Source of the DNA: Streptomyces sp. NBC_00414
Lineage (GTDB): Bacteria; Actinomycetota; Actinomycetes; Streptomycetales; Streptomycetaceae
Reading direction: 5' to 3'
Length of the DNA: 64,000 nt
NCBI RefSeq assembly: GCF_036038375.1
Contig: NZ_CP107935.1
Span: forward strand, 7,564,001 to 7,628,000
Part shown: positions 8,372 through 16,691 of the stretch, one piece after another
How positions within the stretch are numbered: the stretch's first letter is position 1
Layout: every line of letters begins with the position of its first letter
Translations under genes and position numbers: made by a program
The notes under the pieces: generated by a model
What the model was told of the DNA's origin: nothing
What the model saw: only the letters and a program-made list of their open reading frames with translations
Database searches by the model: none

Positions 8372-8431
8372 GCCGGGCACACCGTGGTGGTGCCGGGCAC
8401 ACCGTGGTGGTGCCGGGCATACCGTGGTGGC
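8372..8431. repeat. Three-copy 20-bp tandem repeat abutting the udgB start
   Basis: The unit GCCGGGCACACCGTGGTGGT is repeated at 8372-8391, 8392-8411 and 8412-8431. The last copy has two changes (CAT for CAC, final C). The third copy ends at the base directly before the ATG of the uracil-DNA glycosylase gene, so the repeat fills the whole translation-initiation region. Confidence 0.9.
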
Positions 8432-9157
8432 ATGGAGCAGGAGCGCAGCCTGGCAGAGCTGGACCGGCGGATCGCCGGGTGCCGGGCCTGCCCGCGGCTC
8501 GTCGAGTGGCGGGAGGAGGTGGCCCGGACGAAACGGGCCGCCTTCGCGGACTGGACGTACTGGGGCCGCCCGGTGCCGGGTTTCGGGCCGCCGGACGCCT
8601 CGCTCCTCGTGGTCGGGCTCGCGCCCGCGGCGCACGGCGGGAACCGGACCGGCCGGATGTTCACGGGGGACCGGTCGGGGGACGTGCTGTACGAGGCGCT
8701 GTACGACGTGGGTCTCGCCTCGCAGCCCACGTCCGAGAGGGCCGACGACGGGCTGGCCCTGTACGGCGTCCGTGTGACGGCGCCCGTGCACTGCGCGCCG
8801 CCCGCCAACAAGCCGACGCCGGAGGAGCGGAACACCTGCCGGCCCTGGCTGGTGAACGAACTGCGCCTGCTCGAACCCACCCTCCGCGCGGTCGTCGTGC
8901 TCGGCGGCTTCGGCTGGCAGGCCGCGCTGCCCGCGTTCGCCGAGGCGGGCTGGCAGGTGCCCCGGCCCCGACCGGCCTTCACGCACGGGGCACGGGTCGA
9001 ACTGGAGGGTCCGGGCGGGCCGTTGCAGGTCTTCGGCTGCTACCACGTCAGCCAGCGCAACACCTTCACCGGCCTGCTGACCCCGGAGATGCTCCGGGAC
9101 GTGCTGCGTACGGCGGCCCGGGCGGCGGGGCTGCCGACGACTCCTTACCCGGGCTGA
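8432..9157 (+). CDS. Uracil-DNA glycosylase, family 5 (UdgB type)
   Basis: A 241-residue DNA-repair enzyme that removes uracil, and in family 5 also other deaminated bases, from DNA. The family 5 active-site motif GLAPAAHGGNRTGRMFTGD is clear near residue 68. The second catalytic motif appears as CYHVSQRNTFTG. Cysteines in CRACPRLVEW and in CAPPANKPTPEERNTC fit the four-Cys [4Fe-4S] cluster of this family. The ATG at 8432 starts MEQERSLAEL. An upstream in-frame extension is ruled out by the tandem repeat and low complexity. No normal ribosome-binding site is visible: the repeat sequence ACCGTGGTGGC lies directly before the start. Confidence 0.92.
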   Translation: MEQERSLAELDRRIAGCRACPRLVEWREEVARTKRAAFADWTYWGRPVPGFGPPDASLLVVGLAPAAHGGNRTGRMFTGDRSGDVLYEALYDVGLASQPTSERADDGLALYGVRVTAPVHCAPPANKPTPEERNTCRPWLVNELRLLEPTLRAVVVLGGFGWQAALPAFAEAGWQVPRPRPAFTHGARVELEGPGGPLQVFGCYHVSQRNTFTGLLTPEMLRDVLRTAARAAGLPTTPYPG

Positions 9158-9202
9158 GGCCCCGTATCCGACCCAGGGCCCCGTACCCGACCTGGCCCGT
9201 CG

Positions 9203-9233
9203 AGGGGCGCGGGGAACTGCGCGCCCAGCCACG
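9203..9233. repeat. Dispersed 3'-end element, copy 3
   Basis: AGGGGCGCGGGGAACTGCGC, followed by GCCCAGCCACG. It is located between the convergent udgB and ferredoxin-like genes, where it may serve transcription termination from either side. Confidence 0.75.
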
Positions 9234-9296
9234 GCAGACCCGCAACTCCGCACCCGCCTTGCGCTGACCGGTGCTCTTCCGCGGAGCGGCTGGCGG

Positions 9297-9704
9297 CTAC
9301 CGACGTGCCCGGTCCCGTTCGCCCGACGACTGGACGAACTGCAGTTCGAGGGTGGCCGGGGGAGCGGCGACGCCGGGTCCGCCGGACTCCGCCCAGCGGA
9401 GTATCTCGTCGGTGCAGTCGTCGCCCATCGACCAGCCGATCCAGACGGCCCGGCCGCCTCGCCTGCGGCCCTCGCCCGACGGCTGCACGACGATGATGTT
9501 GGCCTGGTCGCAGGGGCCGAGGCAGTCCGCCGTACGGACCGCCAGGCGTCCCCCGGAGGCGTCGGCGGCGGCGCGCAGCCGGTCCAGCTGCCACTCGTGG
9601 TCGTAGCCGGGGTACTTGCGCGCGTCGCCGCAGCAGCAGCCGCGGCAGACGACGAGCGTGCAGGGCCGGGTCCTCGCGGCACCGATCGCCGTACGGGCAG
9701 TCAC
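9297..9704 (-). CDS. (2Fe-2S) ferredoxin / thioredoxin-like ferredoxin domain protein
   Basis: A 135-residue protein with a thioredoxin-like [2Fe-2S] ferredoxin pattern: CTLVVCRGCCCGDARKYPG near the N-terminus and VRTADCLGPCDQANIIVVQP in the middle. This provides the spaced cysteines C-(x)n-C ... C-x(3)-C. Its GTG start (9704) overlaps the stop of the upstream GntR gene in the sequence GTGA, with GAAGGAG upstream, so the two are translationally coupled. It probably transfers electrons to an unidentified partner; coupling to the regulator hints at a role in the pathway encoded divergently. Confidence 0.8.
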   Translation of the reverse strand: MTARTAIGAARTRPCTLVVCRGCCCGDARKYPGYDHEWQLDRLRAAADASGGRLAVRTADCLGPCDQANIIVVQPSGEGRRRGGRAVWIGWSMGDDCTDEILRWAESGGPGVAAPPATLELQFVQSSGERDRARR

Positions 9705-10429
9705 ACTTCTCCTTCGAAATCAGCAACGCCGCCGGTGTCGATGCCGGCGCCTGCGTGCGGGGCCGGCTCCGAGGCCGGGTCTGTGGCGTCGCCGAAGAGG
9801 TGGCGCACCGTCGAACGGTAGTTGGCCTGGACGTGTGCCAGGGCGTGGGCGCGGGCCCGTTCGCGGTCGCCGGAGGCGATGGCCGCGTACAGCTCCCGGT
9901 GTTCGGCGAGGAGTTGGGGCCACTCCTCGTTCTGGCGGGTGAGCCAGCGCAGTCGGCCGTCGACCGGTTCCATCACGGAGATCAGCAGGCTGTTTCCGGC
10001 CATCGCCAGAATCCGGTCGTGGAAGCGGGTGTTGATGTCGGTGATGGCCTCCGCGTCGTCGGCCTCGGTCGCGCCGGCCGCGCGGTCGAGGAGTTCGTCG
10101 AGCTCGGCCAGGTCGGTGCGGGTGGCGCGCCGGGCTGCCAGCCCGGTGGCGTACACCTCGAGGGCCTCGCGGAGTTCGAAGAGTTCCGCGACGTCCGTGC
10201 GGGTCAGGCGGCGCACGACCGTGCGGCGCGGCGTCTCGAAGAGGACGAAGCCCTCGGTGACCAGGGCCCGGATCGCCTCGCGGACCGGCACCCGGGAGAC
10301 CCCGAACCGCTCGGCCAGCTCGCGCTCGACCAGCCGGTCGCCGGGCAGCAGCCGCCCGGCGATGATCTCCTGCCGCAGCGAGCTGAGCACCCGCTCGCGC
10401 ACCGCCCCCAGGGGTTCCACCGTCGTCAT
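9701..10429 (-). CDS. GntR family regulator, FadR/FCD type
   Basis: A 242-residue transcription factor. The N-terminal winged helix-turn-helix (about 8-75) includes ERELAERFGVSRVPVREAIR, the recognition region. The C-terminal all-helical FCD ligand domain (about 85-215) has DINTRFHDRIL, LAEHRELYAAI and AHVQANY, which supply the Asp and His residues that bind a metal in this family. It is divergent from the permease/racemase operon. A perfect palindrome typical of FCD regulators lies in the shared promoter region (10522-10535), so it very likely controls that operon and itself. Confidence 0.92.
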   Translation of the reverse strand: MTTVEPLGAVRERVLSSLRQEIIAGRLLPGDRLVERELAERFGVSRVPVREAIRALVTEGFVLFETPRRTVVRRLTRTDVAELFELREALEVYATGLAARRATRTDLAELDELLDRAAGATEADDAEAITDINTRFHDRILAMAGNSLLISVMEPVDGRLRWLTRQNEEWPQLLAEHRELYAAIASGDRERARAHALAHVQANYRSTVRHLFGDATDPASEPAPHAGAGIDTGGVADFEGEV

Positions 10430-10521
10430 GCGTCCATCCTCGCCGACCCCGGGAGTGTTTTACCGAGCTGTTACCGCCCGGACATGGCCAGATGTCATCG
10501 GGAGCGGGACCATGACCACAG

Positions 10522-10535
10522 TTTGGTATACCAAA
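10522..10535. promoter_or_regulatory. Palindromic GntR-type operator
   Basis: TTTGGTATACCAAA is a perfect 14-bp palindrome between the divergent GntR gene and NCS1 permease gene. TGGTATACCA-like sites are typical of FCD-subfamily GntR regulators. It lies about 60 bases upstream of the permease start and about 93 bases from the GntR start. Confidence 0.8.
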
Positions 10536-10594
10536 GCACGGTCTGCAGCCGCCCCAGCCCTCCCGTCGTCCCCGACCACGCTCATGGAGGCCCT

Positions 10595-12094
10595 GTGTCC
10601 CTCGCCGATCCCGCCGCAGCCACCGGCGCACCAGCCTTCGTCCCCGATCCCAGGCTCACCAACGAAGACCTCGCACCCGCGGGCAAGCGCAACTGGAAGG
10701 TCTTCGACCTCTTCGCCATGTGGATGTCCGACGTCCACAACCTCGGCAACTACACGTTCGCGGCCGGGCTCCTGGTGCTCGGCATGAACGTCTGGCAGAT
10801 CTTCACCTCCCTGCTCGTCGGCTTCGTGCTCATCTACATCGGCATGAACTGGATGGGGAAGATCGGGCAGCGCCACGGTGTGCCCTTCCCGGTGATCAGC
10901 CGCATCAGCTTCGGTGTCTGGGGCGCCAACATCCCGGCGCTGATCAGGGCCGTCATCGCCATCATGTGGTACGGCATCCAGACCTATCTGGCCTCCGTCG
11001 CCGTCAACATCATGCTGCTCGCGGCCTGGCCCGGTCTGGAGTCCTGGACGCACAGTTCGTTCCTGGGCCTGGACGCGCTCGGCTGGCTGTCCTTCGTCTC
11101 GCTGTGGCTGGTCCAGGCGCTGATCATCAGCCAGGGCATGGAATCCGTACGGAAGTTCCAGGACTTCTGCGGTCCCGCGATCTGGCTCGTGATGATCGCC
11201 CTCGCCATCTGGATCCTCGCCAAGGCCGGCTGGACCATCTCGCTCACCTCGACGCCGAACCCGGTCTCCGTGGGTGAGCAGTGGCGGCAGTGGTTCGGCG
11301 CGATAGGGCTGATCCTCGCCACGTACGGCACGCTGATGCTCAACTTCTGCGACTTCTCGCGCTTCGCGCCCAGCTACCGGACCGTCAAGCGCGGCAACTT
11401 CTGGGGTCTGCCGATCAACTCGACCGCTTTCGTGATCGTGTCGGTCATCGTCACGGCCGGTTCCATCGAGGTGTTCGGCAAGGCCATCACCGACCCCGCC
11501 CACCTGGTCGCCGAGATCGGCAACAAGTGGGTACTGATCCTGGGCGCGCTGACCTTCGCCATCGCCACCATGGGCGTCAACATCGTCGCCAACTTCGTCT
11601 CACCCGCGTACGACCTGGCCAACGTCTGGCCGCAGAAGATCACCTTCAGGATCGGCGGCATGACCAGCACGGTCGCCGCGCTGGTCGTGACCCCCTGGAA
11701 CCTCTTCTCCAACCCCACCGTCGTCAACTACTTCCTCGGCGGCCTCGGCGCCTTCCTCGGCCCGCTGTTCGGCGTGATCATGCTCGACTACTTCTGGGTC
11801 AAGCACGGCCGCATCGACGTGAACGAGTTGTTCGACGCCCGGCCCGGATCGCGCTACTACTACCGCAAGGGCGTCAACCCCAAGGCCCTGTGGGCGTTCC
11901 TGCCCGCGGCGGCGGTCTCGGCGGTCCTCGCGCTGGTGAAGACCTTCAGCGACGTGGCCCCGTACTCCTGGTTCATCGGCACGGCGCTGGCCGCCGGGCT
12001 GTACGCGCTGCTGTGCCGCTCCGAGCGGGCCGCCGCCGACACCGCCGTGGCAGGACCGGTCGCGGCTCCGGCCGCCGCTCCCCAGGAGGGCTGA
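10595..12094 (+). CDS. NCS1 family cation:nucleobase/allantoin/hydantoin symporter
   Basis: A 499-residue permease with about twelve transmembrane helices. The NCS1 signatures are visible: WKVFDLFAMWMSDVHNLGNY at the start of helix 1, GVPFPVISRISFGVWGANIP, IRAVIAIMWYGIQTYLAS, and DFSRFAPS in the middle. The family imports nucleobases, allantoin or hydantoins. The GTG at 10595 follows GGAGG at five bases. The racemase-like gene starts three bases after its stop, so they form one operon. That pairing favours a hydantoin or ureide as substrate over a plain nucleobase. Confidence 0.92.
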   Translation: MSLADPAAATGAPAFVPDPRLTNEDLAPAGKRNWKVFDLFAMWMSDVHNLGNYTFAAGLLVLGMNVWQIFTSLLVGFVLIYIGMNWMGKIGQRHGVPFPVISRISFGVWGANIPALIRAVIAIMWYGIQTYLASVAVNIMLLAAWPGLESWTHSSFLGLDALGWLSFVSLWLVQALIISQGMESVRKFQDFCGPAIWLVMIALAIWILAKAGWTISLTSTPNPVSVGEQWRQWFGAIGLILATYGTLMLNFCDFSRFAPSYRTVKRGNFWGLPINSTAFVIVSVIVTAGSIEVFGKAITDPAHLVAEIGNKWVLILGALTFAIATMGVNIVANFVSPAYDLANVWPQKITFRIGGMTSTVAALVVTPWNLFSNPTVVNYFLGGLGAFLGPLFGVIMLDYFWVKHGRIDVNELFDARPGSRYYYRKGVNPKALWAFLPAAAVSAVLALVKTFSDVAPYSWFIGTALAAGLYALLCRSERAAADTAVAGPVAAPAAAPQEG

Positions 12095-12096
12095 GC

Positions 12097-12813
12097 GTGC
12101 GGATCGTCGTCACCAACTGCAATACGACGCAGTCGATGACCGAGGACATCGTGCGAGGTGCCCGGGCCGCGGCAGGCCCGGGCACCACCGTGCTCGGACT
12201 CACCCCCGCGTGGGGGCCCGAGTCCGCGGAGGGCTGGCTCGACAGCTACCTGTCGGCAGCCGCCGTCCTCGACACCCTGCGGACGTACGAGGGCCCGTAC
12301 GACGCCGTCGTCATGGCCGGTTTCGGGGAGCACGGGCGCGAGGGCGTACGGGAACTCGTGGACGTACCCGTCGTCGACATCACCGAGGCGGCAGCGCACC
12401 TCGCCTGCCTGCTCGGACGGCGGTACGGAGTCGTCACCACGTTGGAGCGCTCGGCCGGGCAGATCGAGGACAGCCTGTACACGGCGGGGGTCGCCCAGAA
12501 CTGCGCCGTCGTCGTGGGCACCGGGCTCGGGGTGCTCGACCTCGGCGACGAGGAGCGTACGGAGGCCGCCTTCGTCGCCGCGGCCGAACGGGCCAGGGAC
12601 GCCGGCGCGGAGGTCCTGGTCCTCGGGTGCGCCGGGATGACCGGTCTGCAGCGGGCCGTGGGCGAGAAGCTGGGACTGCCGGTCGTCGACGGGGTCGGCG
12701 CGGCGGTGAAGCTCGCCGAGTCCCTCGTGTCGCTGGGACTGACGACCAGCCGCGCGGGCGGTTACGCGAAGCCGCTGCCGAAGCGGCGGATCTGGGCGCC
12801 GCCGTCGGAGTGA
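12097..12813 (+). CDS. Asp/Glu/hydantoin racemase superfamily protein
   Basis: A 238-residue member of the racemase superfamily. The start is RIVVTNCNTTQSMTEDI (usual consensus NPNTT). The C-terminal active-site stretch VLVLGCAGMTGL keeps one catalytic Cys (about residue 178). The matching N-terminal site reads VVMAGFGEHGREGV; in characterised hydantoin racemases this place holds a Cys (as in ACFGDPG), so the first catalytic Cys is replaced by Gly (about residue 75). It may therefore not be a two-base racemase. The GTG at 12097 follows AGGAGGG. Cotranscription with the permease and control by the divergent GntR protein suggest a role in ureide or hydantoin use. Confidence 0.85.
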   Translation: MRIVVTNCNTTQSMTEDIVRGARAAAGPGTTVLGLTPAWGPESAEGWLDSYLSAAAVLDTLRTYEGPYDAVVMAGFGEHGREGVRELVDVPVVDITEAAAHLACLLGRRYGVVTTLERSAGQIEDSLYTAGVAQNCAVVVGTGLGVLDLGDEERTEAAFVAAAERARDAGAEVLVLGCAGMTGLQRAVGEKLGLPVVDGVGAAVKLAESLVSLGLTTSRAGGYAKPLPKRRIWAPPSE

Positions 12814-12953
12814 TTCCGGGGGCCGCGGATGCGGCGGGCACGGCGGCGGATCACGGCTGACCGCAGACTCCGGGAGAGAGCCGCCGGCGCCCGGGCCGGC
12901 GCCTCGCGGACGAGCCGCCGCCCTTGCCGCCGGTGGCGGGAACGGAGTCGGTC

Positions 12954-14030
12954 GTGGTCCCAGCTGCCAGTGCCAGTGCCAGTGCCAGTGCCAACGTCGG
13001 CGCCCGTGTCGGTGTCCGGCGCCGGGTCCGGGTCCGGAAGTTCGTTGTCGGGCTTGTCGTGCTGGGGGCGGCCCTGTCGGCGGTCCTGTGGGGCGGCGAG
13101 GGCTTCGGTGCTGCCGCCGGGGACGCGCCCGGGGGTGGATCGGGTGGATCGGTGGTTCCCGAGGTGTCCTTCTGGGTCGACCCCGAGTCCGGCGCCGCCA
13201 GGCAGGCGACCGAATGGCGTCGTACGGGACGGACCGCGGACGCTCTGCTGATGGAGCGGATCTCCACCCGCCCCCAGGCCGAGTGGCTGGCCGGCTCGGC
13301 GCCCCGGGCCGCCGTGGCGGCCCGTACCACCGCCGCCGTACGGGAAGGGCGTACGGCGGTACTCGTCGCCTACTACATCCCGCACCGGGACTGCGGCTCC
13401 TACTCGGGCGGCGGAGCCTGGAGCGCGACGGGCTACCGGGAATGGGTCGACGAGTTCGCGGCGGGCCTCGGCGACCGGGGCGCCTACGTGATCGTCGAAC
13501 CGGACGCGGTGGCGCAGAGCGTGGACGGCTGCGGCCGGGTCGTACCGAAGGAGCGGTACGCGCTGCTGGCGTACGCCGTGGACCGGTTCAAGCGGCAGGC
13601 GAACACGCGCGTCTACCTCGACGCGGGCAACCCCGCCTGGCACCCGGACACGTCGAGGCTGGTCGAGCCGCTGAAGCAGTCGGGCATCGCCCGCGCCGAC
13701 GGCTTCGCGCTGAACGTCTCCAACTTCCAGACCGACGCCGTCAGTTCGGCATACGGCGACAAGCTGTCCGCGGCCCTCGGCGGCAAGCACTTCGTGATCG
13801 ACAGCAGTCGTAACGGCAACGGGCCCCACTCCGGCACGGATTCCTGGTGCAATCCGCCGGGCCGGGCCCTGGGCGTGGCGCCGACCACCGTCACGGGTGC
13901 GCCGCTGATCGACGCCTACCTGTGGGTCAAGCGGCCGGGCGAGTCGGACGGCACCTGCCGGGGCGGCCCGGCCGCCGGTCAGTGGTGGCCGTCGTACGCG
14001 CTGGAACTCGCGCGGAACGCCCGGAGCTGA
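12954..14030 (+). CDS. Glycoside hydrolase family 6 (endoglucanase/cellobiohydrolase-like), membrane-anchored or secreted
   Basis: A 358-residue protein. A basic stretch (RRRVRVRK) and one hydrophobic helix (FVVGLVVLGAALSAVLW) form an N-terminal signal or anchor. The GH6 domain follows, with both family signatures: AYYIPHRDCGSYSGGG and YVIVEPDAVA. It also has DAGNPAWH, NVSNFQ and VIDSSRNGNGP. Family members cleave beta-1,4-glucan with inversion. The GTG at 12954 was preferred because ACGGAG lies upstream; a TTG at 12924 in frame lacks one. A hexanucleotide repeat (GCCAGT, 12966-12992) encodes an Ser-Ala run just after the start. No carbohydrate-binding module is present. Confidence 0.9.
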   Translation: MVPAASASASASANVGARVGVRRRVRVRKFVVGLVVLGAALSAVLWGGEGFGAAAGDAPGGGSGGSVVPEVSFWVDPESGAARQATEWRRTGRTADALLMERISTRPQAEWLAGSAPRAAVAARTTAAVREGRTAVLVAYYIPHRDCGSYSGGGAWSATGYREWVDEFAAGLGDRGAYVIVEPDAVAQSVDGCGRVVPKERYALLAYAVDRFKRQANTRVYLDAGNPAWHPDTSRLVEPLKQSGIARADGFALNVSNFQTDAVSSAYGDKLSAALGGKHFVIDSSRNGNGPHSGTDSWCNPPGRALGVAPTTVTGAPLIDAYLWVKRPGESDGTCRGGPAAGQWWPSYALELARNARS

Positions 14031-14070
14031 ACACAGAGGGGGCATACGGGGGTGAACACGGGGGCCGGGC

Positions 14071-14685
14071 TCAGTCGGTCCAGGGGCCGTCCTCGACGAC
14101 GCGGTCGTCGAGGTGGGCGCCGAAGTGGTCGGTCTGCCGGGCCATGATCTCCCGCATGGAGGTGCCGCGGGGGACGCCGTAGACCGTGCCCGGGAAGTCC
14201 AGTTCCCTCTGCACCTCCCACAGTTCGTCGTGCCGGTCGGGCGGGAAGAGCTGGGCCTGCGGGGCACCGGCCGCGATCCATCCGATGGGTACGACCGTGC
14301 CGGGCGCCAGCACCGAGTTCGCGTGCAGCACGCTGTTGATCCGCAGCTCCGAGCCGGCGCCCACGACGGCTCCGGGGAAGGCGGAGGCACCGGTGGCGAC
14401 GAAGACCTCGTCCTCGATGCGGGCGCCGTTGACGTGGGCGTGCGGGCCGATGAGCACGGCGTTCCCGATGATCACGGGATGGCGCCGGCGGCCCCGTACG
14501 AGGGCGTTCTCCATGATGACGACGTCCGCGCCGGTCCGTACCTCTCCGTCCTCCGCCGTGAGCACGGCACCGTGCAGGACGCGGGCGCGCTCGCCGAGGA
14601 CGACGGCGCCGCAGAGGACGGCCGTCGGCGCGACATAGGCGGAGGCCGGGACGACGGGGCGCTGCCCACGGTGCTCGATCAACAT
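14071..14685 (-). CDS. Gamma-carbonic-anhydrase-like left-handed beta-helix protein
   Basis: A 204-residue protein built of hexapeptide repeats (left-handed parallel beta-helix), for example PTAVLCGAVVLGERARVLHG, ENALVRG, VIIGNAVLIGPHAHVNG, FVATGASAFPGAVVGAGSEL and VVPIGWIAAG. This fold is shared by gamma-class carbonic anhydrases and YrdA/PaaY proteins. The His ligands of a metal site may be provided by HPVIIG and IGPHAHVNG. Activity is not assured, since many family members are inactive as anhydrases. The ATG at 14685 starts MLIEHRGQRP. It lies 9 bases after the Rid-family gene and is likely cotranscribed with it. Confidence 0.88.
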   Translation of the reverse strand: MLIEHRGQRPVVPASAYVAPTAVLCGAVVLGERARVLHGAVLTAEDGEVRTGADVVIMENALVRGRRRHPVIIGNAVLIGPHAHVNGARIEDEVFVATGASAFPGAVVGAGSELRINSVLHANSVLAPGTVVPIGWIAAGAPQAQLFPPDRHDELWEVQRELDFPGTVYGVPRGTSMREIMARQTDHFGAHLDDRVVEDGPWTD

Positions 14686-14694
14686 GGGACGACT

Positions 14695-15150
14695 CTAGGC
14701 GCCATCGCCATCGCCATCGCCATCGCCATCGCCGTCGCCGTGGCCGCCGGGGTCGGGAATCACGGCTGTCGCGGTGATCTCCACGAGCTGGCCCGGATAG
14801 CCGAGGCAGGCGACGCCGAGGAGGGTGGAGGAGTGCGGGCCGACGCTGAGGCGGGAAGCCTCCACGACGCCCCAGACCTCGGAGAGCACGGCGGGGTCGG
14901 CGCTCACCACATACACGTCGGTGTACACGACATGCTCGAATTCGCTGTCCACCGCCCGCAGTTGCTCGCCCAGATTCGCGATCACCCGCTCGGCCTGCCG
15001 CACGGGGTCGCCCGGGCCGACGAGTTCGCCGTCCGCGTTGAGAGGCACGGACCCGGCGAGGAGGGCGAGGCGCGTGCCGGCCTCGACCACGGAGACGTGG
15101 GAGTAGGTGGGCGGCACGAAGAGACTGGGGACGGTGACACGCTTCAGCAC
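14695..15150 (-). CDS. Rid/YjgF/YER057c family protein, non-RidA subgroup
   Basis: A 151-residue protein of the Rid fold: AGTRLALLAGSVPLNADGEL, PVRQAERVIANLGEQLRAVD, HVVYTDVYVVSADP and VEITATAVIPD. True RidA enamine/imine deaminases have a catalytic Arg in PARS(C/T)V. The aligned stretch here is PHSSTLLGV, so the Arg is replaced by Ser and RidA activity is unlikely. The C-terminus is a repeated Gly-Asp run encoded by a GCCATC/GCGATG hexanucleotide repeat (14701-14736), probably variable in length. The GTG at 15150 has AGAGG upstream. Confidence 0.82.
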   Translation of the reverse strand: MLKRVTVPSLFVPPTYSHVSVVEAGTRLALLAGSVPLNADGELVGPGDPVRQAERVIANLGEQLRAVDSEFEHVVYTDVYVVSADPAVLSEVWGVVEASRLSVGPHSSTLLGVACLGYPGQLVEITATAVIPDPGGHGDGDGDGDGDGDGA

Positions 15151-15398
15151 GGTGGGGGCCTCTCTGGACGGGGCGGGACAGGCGGAGCCGGACGGGACGG
15201 GTGGGGCGGTGGGCGCGGGCGGGCGACGGTGCCGATGATGCGGCCCCGGTGCACGGCGCCGCATCCGAATATCCGCCGGGTCAAAGCCCTATGATCCTTT
15301 GCGTATTTGCGTCTTCAAACGTGGCTGCGGCGTGGATCCGTATCCCTCAAAGGTCTCCGCGGCAGTCAGGAACGACCAGCAAACACCGAAGGAACCCC

Positions 15399-16562
15399 AT
15401 GACTGTTCCCCCCACCGTCCCCACTCCGGTTCCCTCCACCGCCACCACCTCCCGCCGTGCCGGGTCACGCCTCACGCGGCGTGGGCTGGTCGGCGCCGCG
15501 GGCGCGGTCGCGGCGGGTGCCGCGCTCACTCCCGTCGCGACGGCCCGCACCGGCTCGCGACCGGCGGACGCGGACATCACCGACCCCGGGCCCGGTGCGA
15601 CCTCCAAGGCGTTCCCCGGGACCCGCGCGGAGGCCGCCACCGGCGAGGCGCCCGTCGAGGCCGCGTTCCCCATCGGCTATGTGGGCGTGCGTTGGTCCGG
15701 ACCCCGTGAGACAACCGGCGGCGGCATCCGGCTGACGTACGCCGACGGTCGCAAGGGAGCCTGGCAGGCCCTGGGCGGGAACAGCTGCTCGGACAGTGAC
15801 GGCGGCGCGCTGCTCATCCCCGTGGACCAGGCCTCGGGTTACGAGCTGAGGGCCCCGTACGGTGCCACGGATCTGCGGTCGCTGGCCATCGACACGACCC
15901 GGGGCCCGACGCGCGAGGTCGCCGTGCCGCGGGACAGCACACGGGTGCGCGGCGTCGCCTATCTGTCGCGGGCGGCCTGGGGCGCGGACGAGAAACTGCG
16001 CTTCAAGCCGGACGGAACGGAGAACTCGCCGCAGACGTACCACCCGTTCCAGACCCTCACGGTGCACCACACCGCCACGTCCAACGGCGACCCGGACCCG
16101 GCCGCCACGGTGCGCGCGCTCTACCACGTGCACGCGATCACCAACGACTGGGGCGACATCGGCTACCACTTCCTCGTCGACGAGAAGGGTGAGATCTACG
16201 AGGGCCGATACTCGGGTGAGGGCGCCACGCCGGCCCATGACGCGAACGGCAAGCTCGTGACCGGCTTCCACACGGGCGGCTGGAACTCGGGCAACCTCGG
16301 CATCGCGCTGATCGGCAACCTGGTGAAGCAGGGCCCGACCGCGGCCGCCCGGGACGCCCTCACCGACCTGGTCCGGTCCATGGTCCGCTTCCACGGGGTC
16401 GACCCGCAGGCCAAGGTCACGTACATCAGCCCGATCAACGGCAAGAAGAAGGAGGTCGACGAGATCAGCGGCCACCGCGACTGGCTGGCGACGCAGTGTC
16501 CGGGCGAGGTGATGTACGGGGAGCTCGCGACCCTGCGGAAGGCCGCGGCGAGCGGGAGCTGA
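15399..16562 (+). CDS. Tat-exported N-acetylmuramoyl-L-alanine amidase (PGRP domain)
   Basis: A 387-residue secreted peptidoglycan amidase. A twin-arginine signal is evident (SRLTRRGLVGAAGAVAAGAA). A beta-rich middle region precedes the peptidoglycan-recognition/amidase_2 domain, about residues 200-380. Zinc ligands appear in TVHHTATSNGDPD, SGHRDWLATQCPGEVMYG and the HFLVDEKGEIYEGR region; the last Cys/His pattern is that of bacterial PGRP amidases. The family cleaves the amide bond between MurNAc and L-Ala. The ATG at 15399 follows GAAGGAAC. About 250 bases upstream, between the Rid gene and this one, hold the divergent promoters but no gene. Confidence 0.92.
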   Translation: MTVPPTVPTPVPSTATTSRRAGSRLTRRGLVGAAGAVAAGAALTPVATARTGSRPADADITDPGPGATSKAFPGTRAEAATGEAPVEAAFPIGYVGVRWSGPRETTGGGIRLTYADGRKGAWQALGGNSCSDSDGGALLIPVDQASGYELRAPYGATDLRSLAIDTTRGPTREVAVPRDSTRVRGVAYLSRAAWGADEKLRFKPDGTENSPQTYHPFQTLTVHHTATSNGDPDPAATVRALYHVHAITNDWGDIGYHFLVDEKGEIYEGRYSGEGATPAHDANGKLVTGFHTGGWNSGNLGIALIGNLVKQGPTAAARDALTDLVRSMVRFHGVDPQAKVTYISPINGKKKEVDEISGHRDWLATQCPGEVMYGELATLRKAAASGS

Positions 16563-16691
16563 AGTCCGGGAGGGCGCGTCCCCCGTACGGAAGCGGGCGT
16601 GCCCTCCTGTGCGGGGTTGCCGCGGATGCCGGTCCCGCTACCGTGGATCTCCGGATGTGCGACGAACCGGAAGCACGACGAAGGGGTCCCG

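Noticed and set aside
8372..8431. CRISPR-like short repeats
   Set aside because: The units are directly adjacent with no spacers, only three copies are present and no cas genes are nearby; this is a simple tandem repeat.
9755..10590. Upstream extension of the permease frame to a 779-residue protein
   Set aside because: The first ~280 residues are the antisense of the GntR gene; the GTG at 10595 with GGAGG upstream begins the real NCS1 protein.
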